From Cupriavidus pauculus (GTDB taxonomy: Bacteria > Pseudomonadota > Gammaproteobacteria > Burkholderiales > Burkholderiaceae): DNA of 64,000 bases. Below are positions 57,258 to 64,000 of this stretch, in pieces. The notes under the pieces were generated by a model. The model did no database searches. It saw nothing but the letters and a program-made list of their open reading frames with translations, and was not told where the DNA came from. Location: NCBI RefSeq assembly GCF_002858765.1, contig NZ_PJRP01000009.1:62001-126000 (forward strand), read 5' to 3'. The first letter of the stretch is position 1. Each line of letters starts with the position of its first letter. The translations under genes and the position numbers were made by a program.

Positions 57258-58271
57258 ATGAGCCAGAACACCTTCCAACCTGATGCACGCCGCCGCAGCG
57301 TCCTGCGGCTGGCCGGCACGGCAGCCATTGCCGCGCCGGCCCTGATCCTGGGCCGGCAGGCCTGGTCGGCACCGCGCAAGCTGACGTTTGCGTGGAACCA
57401 GAACTCGTTCTGCCTGACGCCGATCGTGGTGGCTCAGGAAAAGGGCTTCTTCGAGAAAAACGGGTTGCAGGTGGACCTGATCAACTACAGCGGGTCCACC
57501 GACCAGCTGCTGGAATCGATCGCCACCGGCAAGGCCGATGCGGCCGTGGGCATGATCCACCGCTGGCTCAAGCCGCTCGAAGCCGGGTTCGACGTCAAGA
57601 TCATCGGCAGCTCGCATGGCGGCTGCGTACGGCTGGTGGGCGCCAAGGCCGCCGGCGTGACGAACCTGCAGGCGCTCAAGGGCAAGACCGTGGGCGTCAG
57701 TGACCTGGCCGCGCCGGGCAAGCACTTCTTCACGATCCTGCTGGCCAAGAACGGCATCGATCCGGACCGCGACATCACGTGGCGCCAGTACCCGGCCGAT
57801 CTGCTCGGCGTGGCCGTGGACAAGGGCGAGATCCAGGCGATTGCCGACGGCGATCCCAACCTCTACCTGCTGGAGAAACGCACCAACGGCGCCTATGTGG
57901 AACTGGCCACCAACCTGACCGGCGAGTACGCGCGCAAGGTCTGCTGCGTGATCGGCGCCCGTGGTGAACTCGTCCGCAACGACCGCCCCGCCGCGTCCGC
58001 GCTGGCGCGCGCGATCGTGCAGGCCACCGACTACGTCAACGAGAACCCGAACGAGGCGGCCAAGGTCTTTGCCAAGTATTCGCCCAAGATCAGCACCGAA
58101 GACCTGCGCAAGCTCTATGCGTCGCTGACCTACAACCATCACCCGACTGGCGTGGATCTGCAGGAGGAAATCGCGTTCTATGCCGGCGATTTCCAGCGCA
58201 TCGGCGTGCTCAAGAAATCCACCGATACGAAGAAGCTGGCGCAGCACGTCTACGCCAACGTACTCGGCTAA
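57258..58271 (+). CDS. Sulfonate-type ABC transporter substrate-binding protein (Tat signal)
   Basis: A 337-aa protein of the NMT1/THI5-like class. The N-terminus DARRRSVLRLAGTAAIAAPA is a twin-arginine signal, so it is exported folded. The mature part has VVAQEKGFFEKNGLQVDLIN, STDQLLESIATGKADAAVGM and LKGKTVGVSDLAAPGKHFF. Together with the permease and ATPase it forms an SsuABC/TauABC-like importer. The ligand is probably a sulfonate or related anion. Confidence 0.88.
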   Translation: MSQNTFQPDARRRSVLRLAGTAAIAAPALILGRQAWSAPRKLTFAWNQNSFCLTPIVVAQEKGFFEKNGLQVDLINYSGSTDQLLESIATGKADAAVGMIHRWLKPLEAGFDVKIIGSSHGGCVRLVGAKAAGVTNLQALKGKTVGVSDLAAPGKHFFTILLAKNGIDPDRDITWRQYPADLLGVAVDKGEIQAIADGDPNLYLLEKRTNGAYVELATNLTGEYARKVCCVIGARGELVRNDRPAASALARAIVQATDYVNENPNEAAKVFAKYSPKISTEDLRKLYASLTYNHHPTGVDLQEEIAFYAGDFQRIGVLKKSTDTKKLAQHVYANVLG

Positions 58272-58286
58272 CCCGGGAGAGCCGAC

Positions 58287-59351
58287 ATGGCAACGTCGCA
58301 TCAAACGCTTGACGCCCCGCTACCGCTGGATGGGTCAGTCGCATCGGCTACATCGGCGACATCGCCCAAACCCGCCGGCGCGCCGGCCACCGCCTGGCCC
58401 ACGGGCTTCGTCGCCGCGCTGGCATGGGGCGCCTTCGGCGCGCTCACCTGGCGCTGGCCGAACAAGGTGGCGGGCTTTTCGGACTGGGCCTATACCGAGG
58501 AACTGGGCATCGCGGTGCTCGTGGCGGCCGCCGCGCTGCTGGTGGTGGCGCTGACGGGTGGCTATGCGGGCCCGCTGCGCGGCGTGCGCCAGTCGCTGCG
58601 CCATGCCGGCCCGTGGCTGGTGGCCCTGCCGCTGGTCTTCGCGGCCTGGGAAATCCTGACCGCGAAGACCGCGCTGCTGCCCACGCCCTTTTTTGCGCCA
58701 CCGCAGGCGCTGATCGAGGTCTACGTCGACGACTGGCGCCGCCTGGGCGACAGCGCGCTGAACACGCTGAAGCTGCTGGGCTTCGGCGTGGCCTATGGCG
58801 GCGTGGCGGGCTTCCTGATCGGCGTGTCGATCGGATGGTCGCGCCGCATCGGCTACTGGGTGCATCCGGTGCTGCGCGTGCTGGGGCCGCTGCCCTCCAC
58901 CGCGCTGCTGCCGCTGACGTTCTACTTCTTCCCGTCGAGCTATTCGGCAGCCGTATTCCTGATCGCGCTGGCCACCGCCTTTCCGGTGGCGGTGCTGACA
59001 TGGTCGGGCGTGGCCAGCGTCAACAAGAGCTACTACGACGTGGCGCGCACGATGGGCGCATCCGAGGCATTCCTGGTGTTGCGCGTGGCCATTCCGGCAG
59101 CGCTGCCCCAGGTGTTCGTGGGGCTCTTCATGGGGCTCGGGGCGTCGTTCTCGGTGCTGGTCACGGCCGAGATGATGGGCGTGAAGTCCGGGCTGGGCTG
59201 GTATCTGACCTGGGCGCAGGGCTGGGCCTCGTACGTGAACATGTACGCGGCGCTGATCGTCATGGCCCTGCTGTTCTCGGGCGTCATCACATTGCTGTTT
59301 GCCGTGCGCGACCGCGCGCTGTCGTGGCAGAAAGGAACCGTCAAATGGTAG
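58287..59351 (+). CDS. ABC transporter permease (SsuC-like)
   Basis: A 354-aa membrane protein with about six or seven hydrophobic segments and the permease EAA-loop region YDVARTMGASEAFLVLRVAI. A segment around residues 105-125 (AAWEILTAKTALLPTPFFAP) is typical of sulfonate/nitrate/taurine permeases. The start overlaps nothing, but the end overlaps the ATPase start by 7 nt. The first ~40 residues are Ala/Pro/Thr-rich and probably cytoplasmic. Confidence 0.88.
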   Translation: MATSHQTLDAPLPLDGSVASATSATSPKPAGAPATAWPTGFVAALAWGAFGALTWRWPNKVAGFSDWAYTEELGIAVLVAAAALLVVALTGGYAGPLRGVRQSLRHAGPWLVALPLVFAAWEILTAKTALLPTPFFAPPQALIEVYVDDWRRLGDSALNTLKLLGFGVAYGGVAGFLIGVSIGWSRRIGYWVHPVLRVLGPLPSTALLPLTFYFFPSSYSAAVFLIALATAFPVAVLTWSGVASVNKSYYDVARTMGASEAFLVLRVAIPAALPQVFVGLFMGLGASFSVLVTAEMMGVKSGLGWYLTWAQGWASYVNMYAALIVMALLFSGVITLLFAVRDRALSWQKGTVKW

Positions 59352-60127
59352 TGGCCGCATCGGAACAGACACGAGGCGCCCGGATCGATATCCGTGCCGT
59401 CAGCCATGCCTTTGGCGATGGCGACAAGCAGCTGCCGGTGCTCGACAGCGTCAACCTGAAGGTGGCACCGGGCGAATTCGTCGCGCTGCTGGGCCCCAGC
59501 GGCTGCGGCAAGTCCACGCTGCTGCGGCTGGTGGCCGGGCTCGACAGCCCGTCGCAGGGGCAGATCCTGCAGGACGACGCATTGATCGACCGCCCCGACC
59601 CATCGCGTATCGTCGTTTTCCAGGACCCTACGCTCTACCCCTGGCGCCGCGTACGCGACAACGTGGCGCTGGGCCTGCAGGCACGGGGGCTACTGCGCCG
59701 AGAAGGCCATCGCGTGGATGCGGCGCTCAAGCGCGTGGGGCTGGAAGCGTTCGCACGCGCATTTCCGCACCAGTTGTCGGGCGGCATGGCCCAGCGCGTG
59801 GCGCTGGCCCGCGCGCTGGTCAACGATCCCCGGCTGCTAGTGCTCGACGAACCGCTCGGCAAGCTCGATTCGCTGACGCGCCTGGCCATGCAGAGCGATC
59901 TGGTGGAACTGTGGCAACGCGCCGGCTTCTCGGCGCTGCTGGTCACGCACGACGTGGAAGAGGCGCTGTTCCTGGCCCAGCGCGTGATCGTCTTCAGCCA
60001 GCGGCCGGCGCGCATCACGGCCGAGATTCAGGTCGACCTGCCCTACCCTCGCCATCGCGGCGATCCGCGGCTGACCGAACTGCGACACGAAGCACTGCGG
60101 CACCTGGGTCTCGATGCCAGCTGGTAA
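59345..60127 (+). CDS. ABC transporter ATP-binding protein (SsuB-like)
   Basis: A 260-aa ATPase with Walker A LLGPSGCGKSTLLRL, the Q-loop region VFQDPTLYPWRRVRDN, signature LSGGMAQRVALARAL and Walker B LLVLDEPLGKLDSLT, plus the H-loop LLVTHDVEEALFLA. It belongs to the nitrate/sulfonate/taurine group. The start codon overlaps the permease stop, so expression is coupled. Confidence 0.92.
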   Translation: MVVAASEQTRGARIDIRAVSHAFGDGDKQLPVLDSVNLKVAPGEFVALLGPSGCGKSTLLRLVAGLDSPSQGQILQDDALIDRPDPSRIVVFQDPTLYPWRRVRDNVALGLQARGLLRREGHRVDAALKRVGLEAFARAFPHQLSGGMAQRVALARALVNDPRLLVLDEPLGKLDSLTRLAMQSDLVELWQRAGFSALLVTHDVEEALFLAQRVIVFSQRPARITAEIQVDLPYPRHRGDPRLTELRHEALRHLGLDASW

Positions 60128-60148
60128 GACCCTCCGCCGGCGCGCCGC

Positions 60149-61336
60149 ATGAGCGCGCCGCCGCCGCAGGCATGGCTCAATGCGTTGCTGCGCCTGGTGC
60201 AGGAGGCCCAGCTTGCGCTGCTGCAGCTCTGGCATACGCTGGGCTGGTCCGGCGACCTGCACGGTCAGCCTGCATGGCCGTGGTCGCAACGCATTGCCGG
60301 AGAGACGCTGCTGATCGACCTGGGACTGGCGCGCCAGTTGGGCTTGACCTTGCTGGCCGTCGCGCTGGCGCTGGCCTGCGTGGCCGTGGCGCTGTGCTGG
60401 CGCAAGCGCCGCATGGCGTGGCTGGGCATCGGCGCCCTGGCGCTAGTGGTGGCGCCCTGGCCATCGCCAGCGCTGCTGGTCACCCCGGCAGCCCCGACCA
60501 GCTTTCACCAGAGCCCGACGCGATTCGCCGTCGACGCCATCGCCACTGGCGCGCAGGTCTACGCGCGGCACTGCGTGGCCTGCCATGGCGACGACGGCCG
60601 CGGCGAAGGCCCGCGGGCGGCCACGCTGTCACGCTGGCCGCCAACGTTCCTGAGCCCGCTGCTGGGCCGCCGTGCCGAAGGCGAACTGTTCTGGCTCATC
60701 ATGGCCGGCATGCGCGACCGCGACGGGCATCCGACAATGCCGGCCTTTGGCACGCAGCTTGACGATGCGCAGGCCTGGGCCGTGATCGATTACCTGAAGG
60801 CGCTGTCCGCCGGCACCGGCGGTGCCACGCAGGGCAACTGGCCGGTGCCGCTGCGTCTGCCCGATGTCACGGTGCGCTGCGGCGGGGCTGCGCCGCGCAC
60901 TCTGGACGACTGGCGCGGACATCAGCGCGTACGCGTCGTGGCCTTCGATGGTGCGCCGGCCGCGTTGCCGTTCGAGGATCCACGCTTTCTCACGCTGCTG
61001 GTCACGCCCGACGGCCGCCCGCCCGCCACGGTTCCGGATTTTCGCGCTGGATGCGTGGCCGCATCCTTACAAGCCTGGCCGGTGTTTGCGCGGATCGCGG
61101 GTACTGACCCTGCACGGCTGCCCGGCACAACATGGCTGGCCGATCGGGACGGCTGGCTGCGTGCGCAGGCAGCCCCGGGGGACAACGGCTGGAGCGACGC
61201 CAGTCTGGTTTGCACGGCAGGACAGCCGACGCTGGCCCGCCCAGATGCCCGCCTGCCGCTCGATGGCCTGACCGCCCTGCTGCTTCGCATCGACGCGGAG
61301 CCCGTGCGGTTTGTGCAAGGCGGATTCATCCACTGA
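60149..61336 (+). CDS. Membrane-anchored cytochrome c in an organosulfur operon
   Basis: A 395-aa protein with two hydrophobic segments in the first ~110 residues (near 60-83 and 92-110), then a cytochrome c domain with one heme motif CVACH (in YARHCVACHGDDGRGEG) and the distal Met probably in GHPTMPAFGTQLDD. The last ~170 residues resemble no family I know and contain three further Cys. It follows the ATPase by 21 nt. An electron carrier in a transporter operon suggests a periplasmic sulfur oxidation, for example of sulfite, but no partner dehydrogenase is encoded here. Confidence 0.72.
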   Translation: MSAPPPQAWLNALLRLVQEAQLALLQLWHTLGWSGDLHGQPAWPWSQRIAGETLLIDLGLARQLGLTLLAVALALACVAVALCWRKRRMAWLGIGALALVVAPWPSPALLVTPAAPTSFHQSPTRFAVDAIATGAQVYARHCVACHGDDGRGEGPRAATLSRWPPTFLSPLLGRRAEGELFWLIMAGMRDRDGHPTMPAFGTQLDDAQAWAVIDYLKALSAGTGGATQGNWPVPLRLPDVTVRCGGAAPRTLDDWRGHQRVRVVAFDGAPAALPFEDPRFLTLLVTPDGRPPATVPDFRAGCVAASLQAWPVFARIAGTDPARLPGTTWLADRDGWLRAQAAPGDNGWSDASLVCTAGQPTLARPDARLPLDGLTALLLRIDAEPVRFVQGGFIH

Positions 61337-61457
61337 TTGACCGATACCGGGGCGGGGGAACGCGATGGACTTGCGTTGCGTCAACCTCGCCACCAAGACG
61401 AGAAATTTCCGCACCAACAATTAGAAATGTCCTAACGACGTCGAATAGCACGGCGCG

Positions 61458-61485
61458 TAGCGTTGGAGGCTCTCCCCCAACGCTA
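61458..61485 (+). other. Hairpin immediately before the 61499 gene
   Basis: Perfect 9-bp arms TAGCGTTGG/CCAACGCTA with a 10-nt loop end 13 nt before ATG 61499. It might be a weak terminator of the cytochrome gene or cover the ribosome site. The stretch 61337-61457 holds nothing else. Confidence 0.45.
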
Positions 61486-61498
61486 GGCCCTGAATACG

Positions 61499-62056
61499 AT
61501 GTCGCTGGAACTGTCACCCGCAAGTGCCGATGGCTTCGCGGAAACCCACGCTGCCGCGCTGAAAACCTGGACGGGACACTATGCCGTGTCGGCCGGTCTG
61601 TTCGAGATCAGGCCGCCCTACCTGCCGCGCGATGCGCGCCCCGTCCTGGACGAGGACCTCGATTGCATCATCGGCTACCACCGCCGTTTTGGCCTCCGAA
61701 GCCATCTCTACGATCTCAACGGCGACATGTTTTCCGTTTCGGAAGACCTGTCGAGCCTGCCACCACCGGAGAAGCGCGACCCGCTGATGGTGGTGGGCGG
61801 GCTCTGGCGTGCCAACGTGCGTGGCCTGACGGGCGTGGGCCTGACCGGAACCGGCGCAACAATGCCGGCGGCCACGCTGGCCCAACTACGCACCCGTTTT
61901 GCCCACCTGGCGCAGTCGTCGCTGCTCTACCGGGATGCGGCCCTGACGCGCATGGACGATCCGCAGCGCTTCGTGCCCGTGCATATCCTGCGGCTGGCGA
62001 TGCGCCACGGGGAAACCGTGTCCCCGCCGCCGGGACTACCCCGTGCGTCACGCTGA
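61499..62056 (+). CDS. Hypothetical protein, 185 aa
   Basis: No family recognised. It starts MSLELSPASADGFAETHAAA and has DEDLDCIIGYHRRFGLRSHL and a helical C-terminus TLAQLRTRFAHLAQSSLLYR. No signal or membrane segment. The ribosome site is weak. It might be an adaptor of the upstream cluster or an unrelated gene. Confidence 0.5.
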   Translation: MSLELSPASADGFAETHAAALKTWTGHYAVSAGLFEIRPPYLPRDARPVLDEDLDCIIGYHRRFGLRSHLYDLNGDMFSVSEDLSSLPPPEKRDPLMVVGGLWRANVRGLTGVGLTGTGATMPAATLAQLRTRFAHLAQSSLLYRDAALTRMDDPQRFVPVHILRLAMRHGETVSPPPGLPRASR

Positions 62057-62061
62057 CGTCC

Positions 62062-62217
62062 ATGCTGATCCGGCGTCAGCCGTTCATGCTCGACCTGGTG
62101 ACCCTGAACGGCAATACGACGATCGTCGATTTCGAGTACTGGCGTTACGTGGACAGACTGCCCGCCGACGCTGCCGTGCCGGCTGCCGGACGCGCCGTCA
62201 ACGCATCCACGGCCTGA
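62062..62217 (+). CDS. Doubtful 51-aa ORF
   Basis: The frame MLIRRQPFMLDLVTLNGNTT then IVDFEYWRYVDRLP reads like real protein but has no ribosome site and runs over the end of the convergent waaC gene by ~70 nt. It may be a small gene or the displaced end of the 61499 gene after a frameshift. Confidence 0.25.
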   Translation: MLIRRQPFMLDLVTLNGNTTIVDFEYWRYVDRLPADAAVPAAGRAVNASTA

Positions 62218-63170
62218 ACGACGTCCGCCACTTCGGGAATCACGCCCTTGTCCCCCACCGAGATCGAGACGCCGGGGGTCATCACGCCAATATGGCTCGG
62301 GTCTACATCGATGAACACCATGACGGTCGGCCGGCGCAGGCTGTCGGCCAGATGCACGAAGCCGGTGTTGGCACCGACGACCAGGTCTGATTCATTCACG
62401 CGCTGGGCCAGTTCGGTGATCGACATGGCCGGCAGGATATCGGCGTTGGGAATTTCAGCCGCCAGCGACTTCGCCGTGGCCAGCTCCACCTCGGAGCCCC
62501 ATGCCAGCTGTACGCGGAAGCCGCGTGCGGACAGGGCCTGACCGACACCGAGCCAACGGTCCATCGGCCATTTCATCTCGTTCTGCCGACGCGCCTTCGT
62601 GTCACGCGAGGTAGCGGGGAACAGAAACGCCCGACGCACGCCATCGGTGTGGAACGGTGCCGGCGGCTTGGGCAGATTCAGTTCGTACTTTTCTTCGCCC
62701 TCGACCTTGTAGCCAAGCGCATCGGCCACGACGAGGCGCATCTTGTGACGGCCCGTTGCGTCGCCGTGCGGCCCAAAAATCTCGTTGTACGCGAAGACCG
62801 CACCCGGCTCGCCCAGAAATTCGGCGGCATAGCCAAGCTTGCGCGGCGAACGTGCCAGATATGCCGTAATGGCGCTCTTGTACACGCCGTGCACGTCGAT
62901 CACCACGTCGTACTTGCGCCTGCGAATCGCCCAGATGGCCTTGGCGATCTGTTTGAAGTCGCCCCAGCTGCGGCTGCGCTTGAAGCGCCGCAAAGGCGCA
63001 TCGATCACGCGATCGACGCCAATCGTCCAGCGGGGGATGTCTGCGCAGTACGAGTCCACGACCCAGTCGATCTTGGCGTCTGGGTACTGGCGGCGAAGAT
63101 CGGCAACCAACGGCAGGGTCTGGGCCATATCGCCAAGCGACGTCAACTTGAGCAGAAGGATATGTTTCAT
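62145..63170 (-). CDS. waaC: Lipopolysaccharide heptosyltransferase I
   Basis: Transfers the first L,D-heptose to the lipid A-Kdo core. The 341-aa protein (GT9 family) starts at ATG 63170 with MKHILLLKLTSLGDMAQTLP. It has SRDTKARRQNEMKWPMDRWL (nucleotide-sugar region) and DLVVGANTGFVHLADSLRRP then VMVFIDVDPSHIGVMTPG. The longer frame adds 25 residues without homology. It runs convergent to the small ORFs. Confidence 0.93.
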   Translation of the reverse strand: MKHILLLKLTSLGDMAQTLPLVADLRRQYPDAKIDWVVDSYCADIPRWTIGVDRVIDAPLRRFKRSRSWGDFKQIAKAIWAIRRRKYDVVIDVHGVYKSAITAYLARSPRKLGYAAEFLGEPGAVFAYNEIFGPHGDATGRHKMRLVVADALGYKVEGEEKYELNLPKPPAPFHTDGVRRAFLFPATSRDTKARRQNEMKWPMDRWLGVGQALSARGFRVQLAWGSEVELATAKSLAAEIPNADILPAMSITELAQRVNESDLVVGANTGFVHLADSLRRPTVMVFIDVDPSHIGVMTPGVSISVGDKGVIPEVADVVQAVDALTARPAAGTAASAGSLST

Positions 63171-63369
63171 TCCGGGAGCGCGATTTGTGGCAATCAAGGT
63201 GGACAATCCGCGCAGACTTGCACGAACTGACGAGCGAACCAGCATTTCCGACGAACGCAGCTGGTGGAGTCGGGGCTGGGATAGCCCGCTAGTATAGCGG
63301 CATCCCTTTCCCGCTCTGTAACTGTTTGTCGCCTTGGCGGCTCACCAGCCACCGGCCCCGGATGCCGCC

Positions 63370-63984
63370 TCAGGACCAGGCGGAAGTGTCCGCCACCACC
63401 GTCGCAAAGCGGTCGTTCAGCGCGGCCAGCGTGACCCGGTGCAGTTCGGCGGCGCTGAGCGGGTCGCCGCCCAGTGGGTCCGGCAAATCACGTGTGGCGC
63501 AGGCCGCGGCGACCAGCGTCACCCGATACCCATGATCCAGCGCCGACCGCACGGTGGCGCTGATGCACATGTGGGTCTGGAAGCCGGCCACGATCAGTTC
63601 CTTGCGGCCCAGCGCGCCAAGCCGCTCCGCCAGATCGGTGCCCGCAAAGCTGTTGGGCAGGTTCTTGATGACCGTCTGCTCACCATCGACCGGGGTCACG
63701 CCTTCGATAATCGCCGCAAACGGCCCGGACGGGTCAAACGCGCCACCGGGCTTGCCGTGGTGTACCACGTGAATCACGGGCGTGCCGTGCTGGCGCGCCA
63801 GCGACAGCAGCGCGGCGCACTCGGCCACGGCCTCCGGCATGCCAGTCAAGGGCAGCTTGCCATCCACGTACTCGCGCTGGTGATCCACCAGCACCAGTAC
63901 GGCATCTGACCAGGCCGACGGCTGGCGGCTGGCGCCAGCGGCGTCGAGCAGGGTGAAAGGCTTGGCGGCAGGCGTTGCGGGCAT
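63370..63984 (-). CDS. Isochorismatase-family cysteine hydrolase
   Basis: A 204-aa hydrolase. The catalytic triad is visible: Asp in VLVLVDHQREYVDG, Lys in TVIKNLPNSFAGT and the nucleophile Cys in GFQTHMCISATVRSALDHGY. Members hydrolyse amides such as nicotinamide or ureidoacrylate; the substrate here cannot be told. It is separated from waaC by ~200 nt. Confidence 0.88.
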   Translation of the reverse strand: MPATPAAKPFTLLDAAGASRQPSAWSDAVLVLVDHQREYVDGKLPLTGMPEAVAECAALLSLARQHGTPVIHVVHHGKPGGAFDPSGPFAAIIEGVTPVDGEQTVIKNLPNSFAGTDLAERLGALGRKELIVAGFQTHMCISATVRSALDHGYRVTLVAAACATRDLPDPLGGDPLSAAELHRVTLAALNDRFATVVADTSAWS

Positions 63985-64000
63985 AGGGATCTCCGTACGA

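Overview
The window looks like the chromosome of a G+C-rich betaproteobacterium of the Cupriavidus/Ralstonia group (Burkholderiaceae). This is inferred from gene content, not from a search. The order glmM-folP-ftsH-rlmE / yhbY / greA-carB-carA is typical of that group. The gloB / methyltransferase-rnhA-dnaQ-tRNA order is an old proteobacterial arrangement, and an aerobic CoA-dependent anthranilate cluster fits an environmental degrader.

Layout. 1-12.3 kb: housekeeping genes, nearly all on the minus strand (glmM 3' end cut by the window edge, folP, ftsH, rlmE, divergent yhbY, a DUF4149 membrane protein, greA, carB, leuE, carA). 12.6-20.7 kb: one minus-strand cluster for aerobic 2-aminobenzoate (anthranilate) breakdown through CoA thioesters (monooxygenase/reductase fusion, SDR, hydratase, dehydrogenase, CoA ligase, thioesterase, RidA), with a perfect AT-rich inverted repeat just upstream of its first gene. 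20.8-28.9 kb: prpE, a broken GDPD-like lipoprotein gene, an MltD-type transglycosylase, gloB, a methyltransferase, rnhA, dnaQ and tRNA-Val(CAC).

28.8-45.0 kb: a 16.2-kb integrated element bounded by a 49-bp direct repeat that duplicates the 3' end of the tRNA-Val gene. A tyrosine integrase sits next to the right repeat. Two divergent operons leave a central control region. The right-hand one carries two HTH proteins, a RelB-like protein, a VapE-type ATPase, a dense cluster of nine exact CTTAAGTG repeats (a probable replication origin) and a small-terminase-like protein. The left-hand one encodes a tape-measure-like protein with a lytic transglycosylase domain plus uncharacterised small proteins. 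No large terminase, portal, major capsid or other tail gene was recognised. Between the terminase-like gene and the integrase are five unassigned genes that look like cargo. The best reading is a phage satellite (PICI-like) or a heavily reduced prophage; this is the strongest candidate in the window for an undescribed system.

45-52 kb: an AadA-like nucleotidyltransferase and a compact chemosensory-like operon (membrane HPt/CheA-type kinase without the CheW-like P5 domain, truncated MCP-like protein, CheX-like protein, CheY-like receiver), then small genes including a MEKHLA-domain protein and a frameshifted nucleotidyltransferase-fold gene with its small partner. 52.4-61.3 kb: a divergent organosulfur cluster (rhodanese repeat protein, cysteine-dioxygenase-family enzyme and flavin acyl-CoA-dehydrogenase-like protein on the minus strand; SsuD-like monooxygenase, sulfonate-type ABC transporter and a membrane-anchored cytochrome c on the plus strand). 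61.5-64 kb: an unknown gene, waaC and an isochorismatase-family hydrolase.

All functions come from reading translated sequence and recalled family features. No database search was run.
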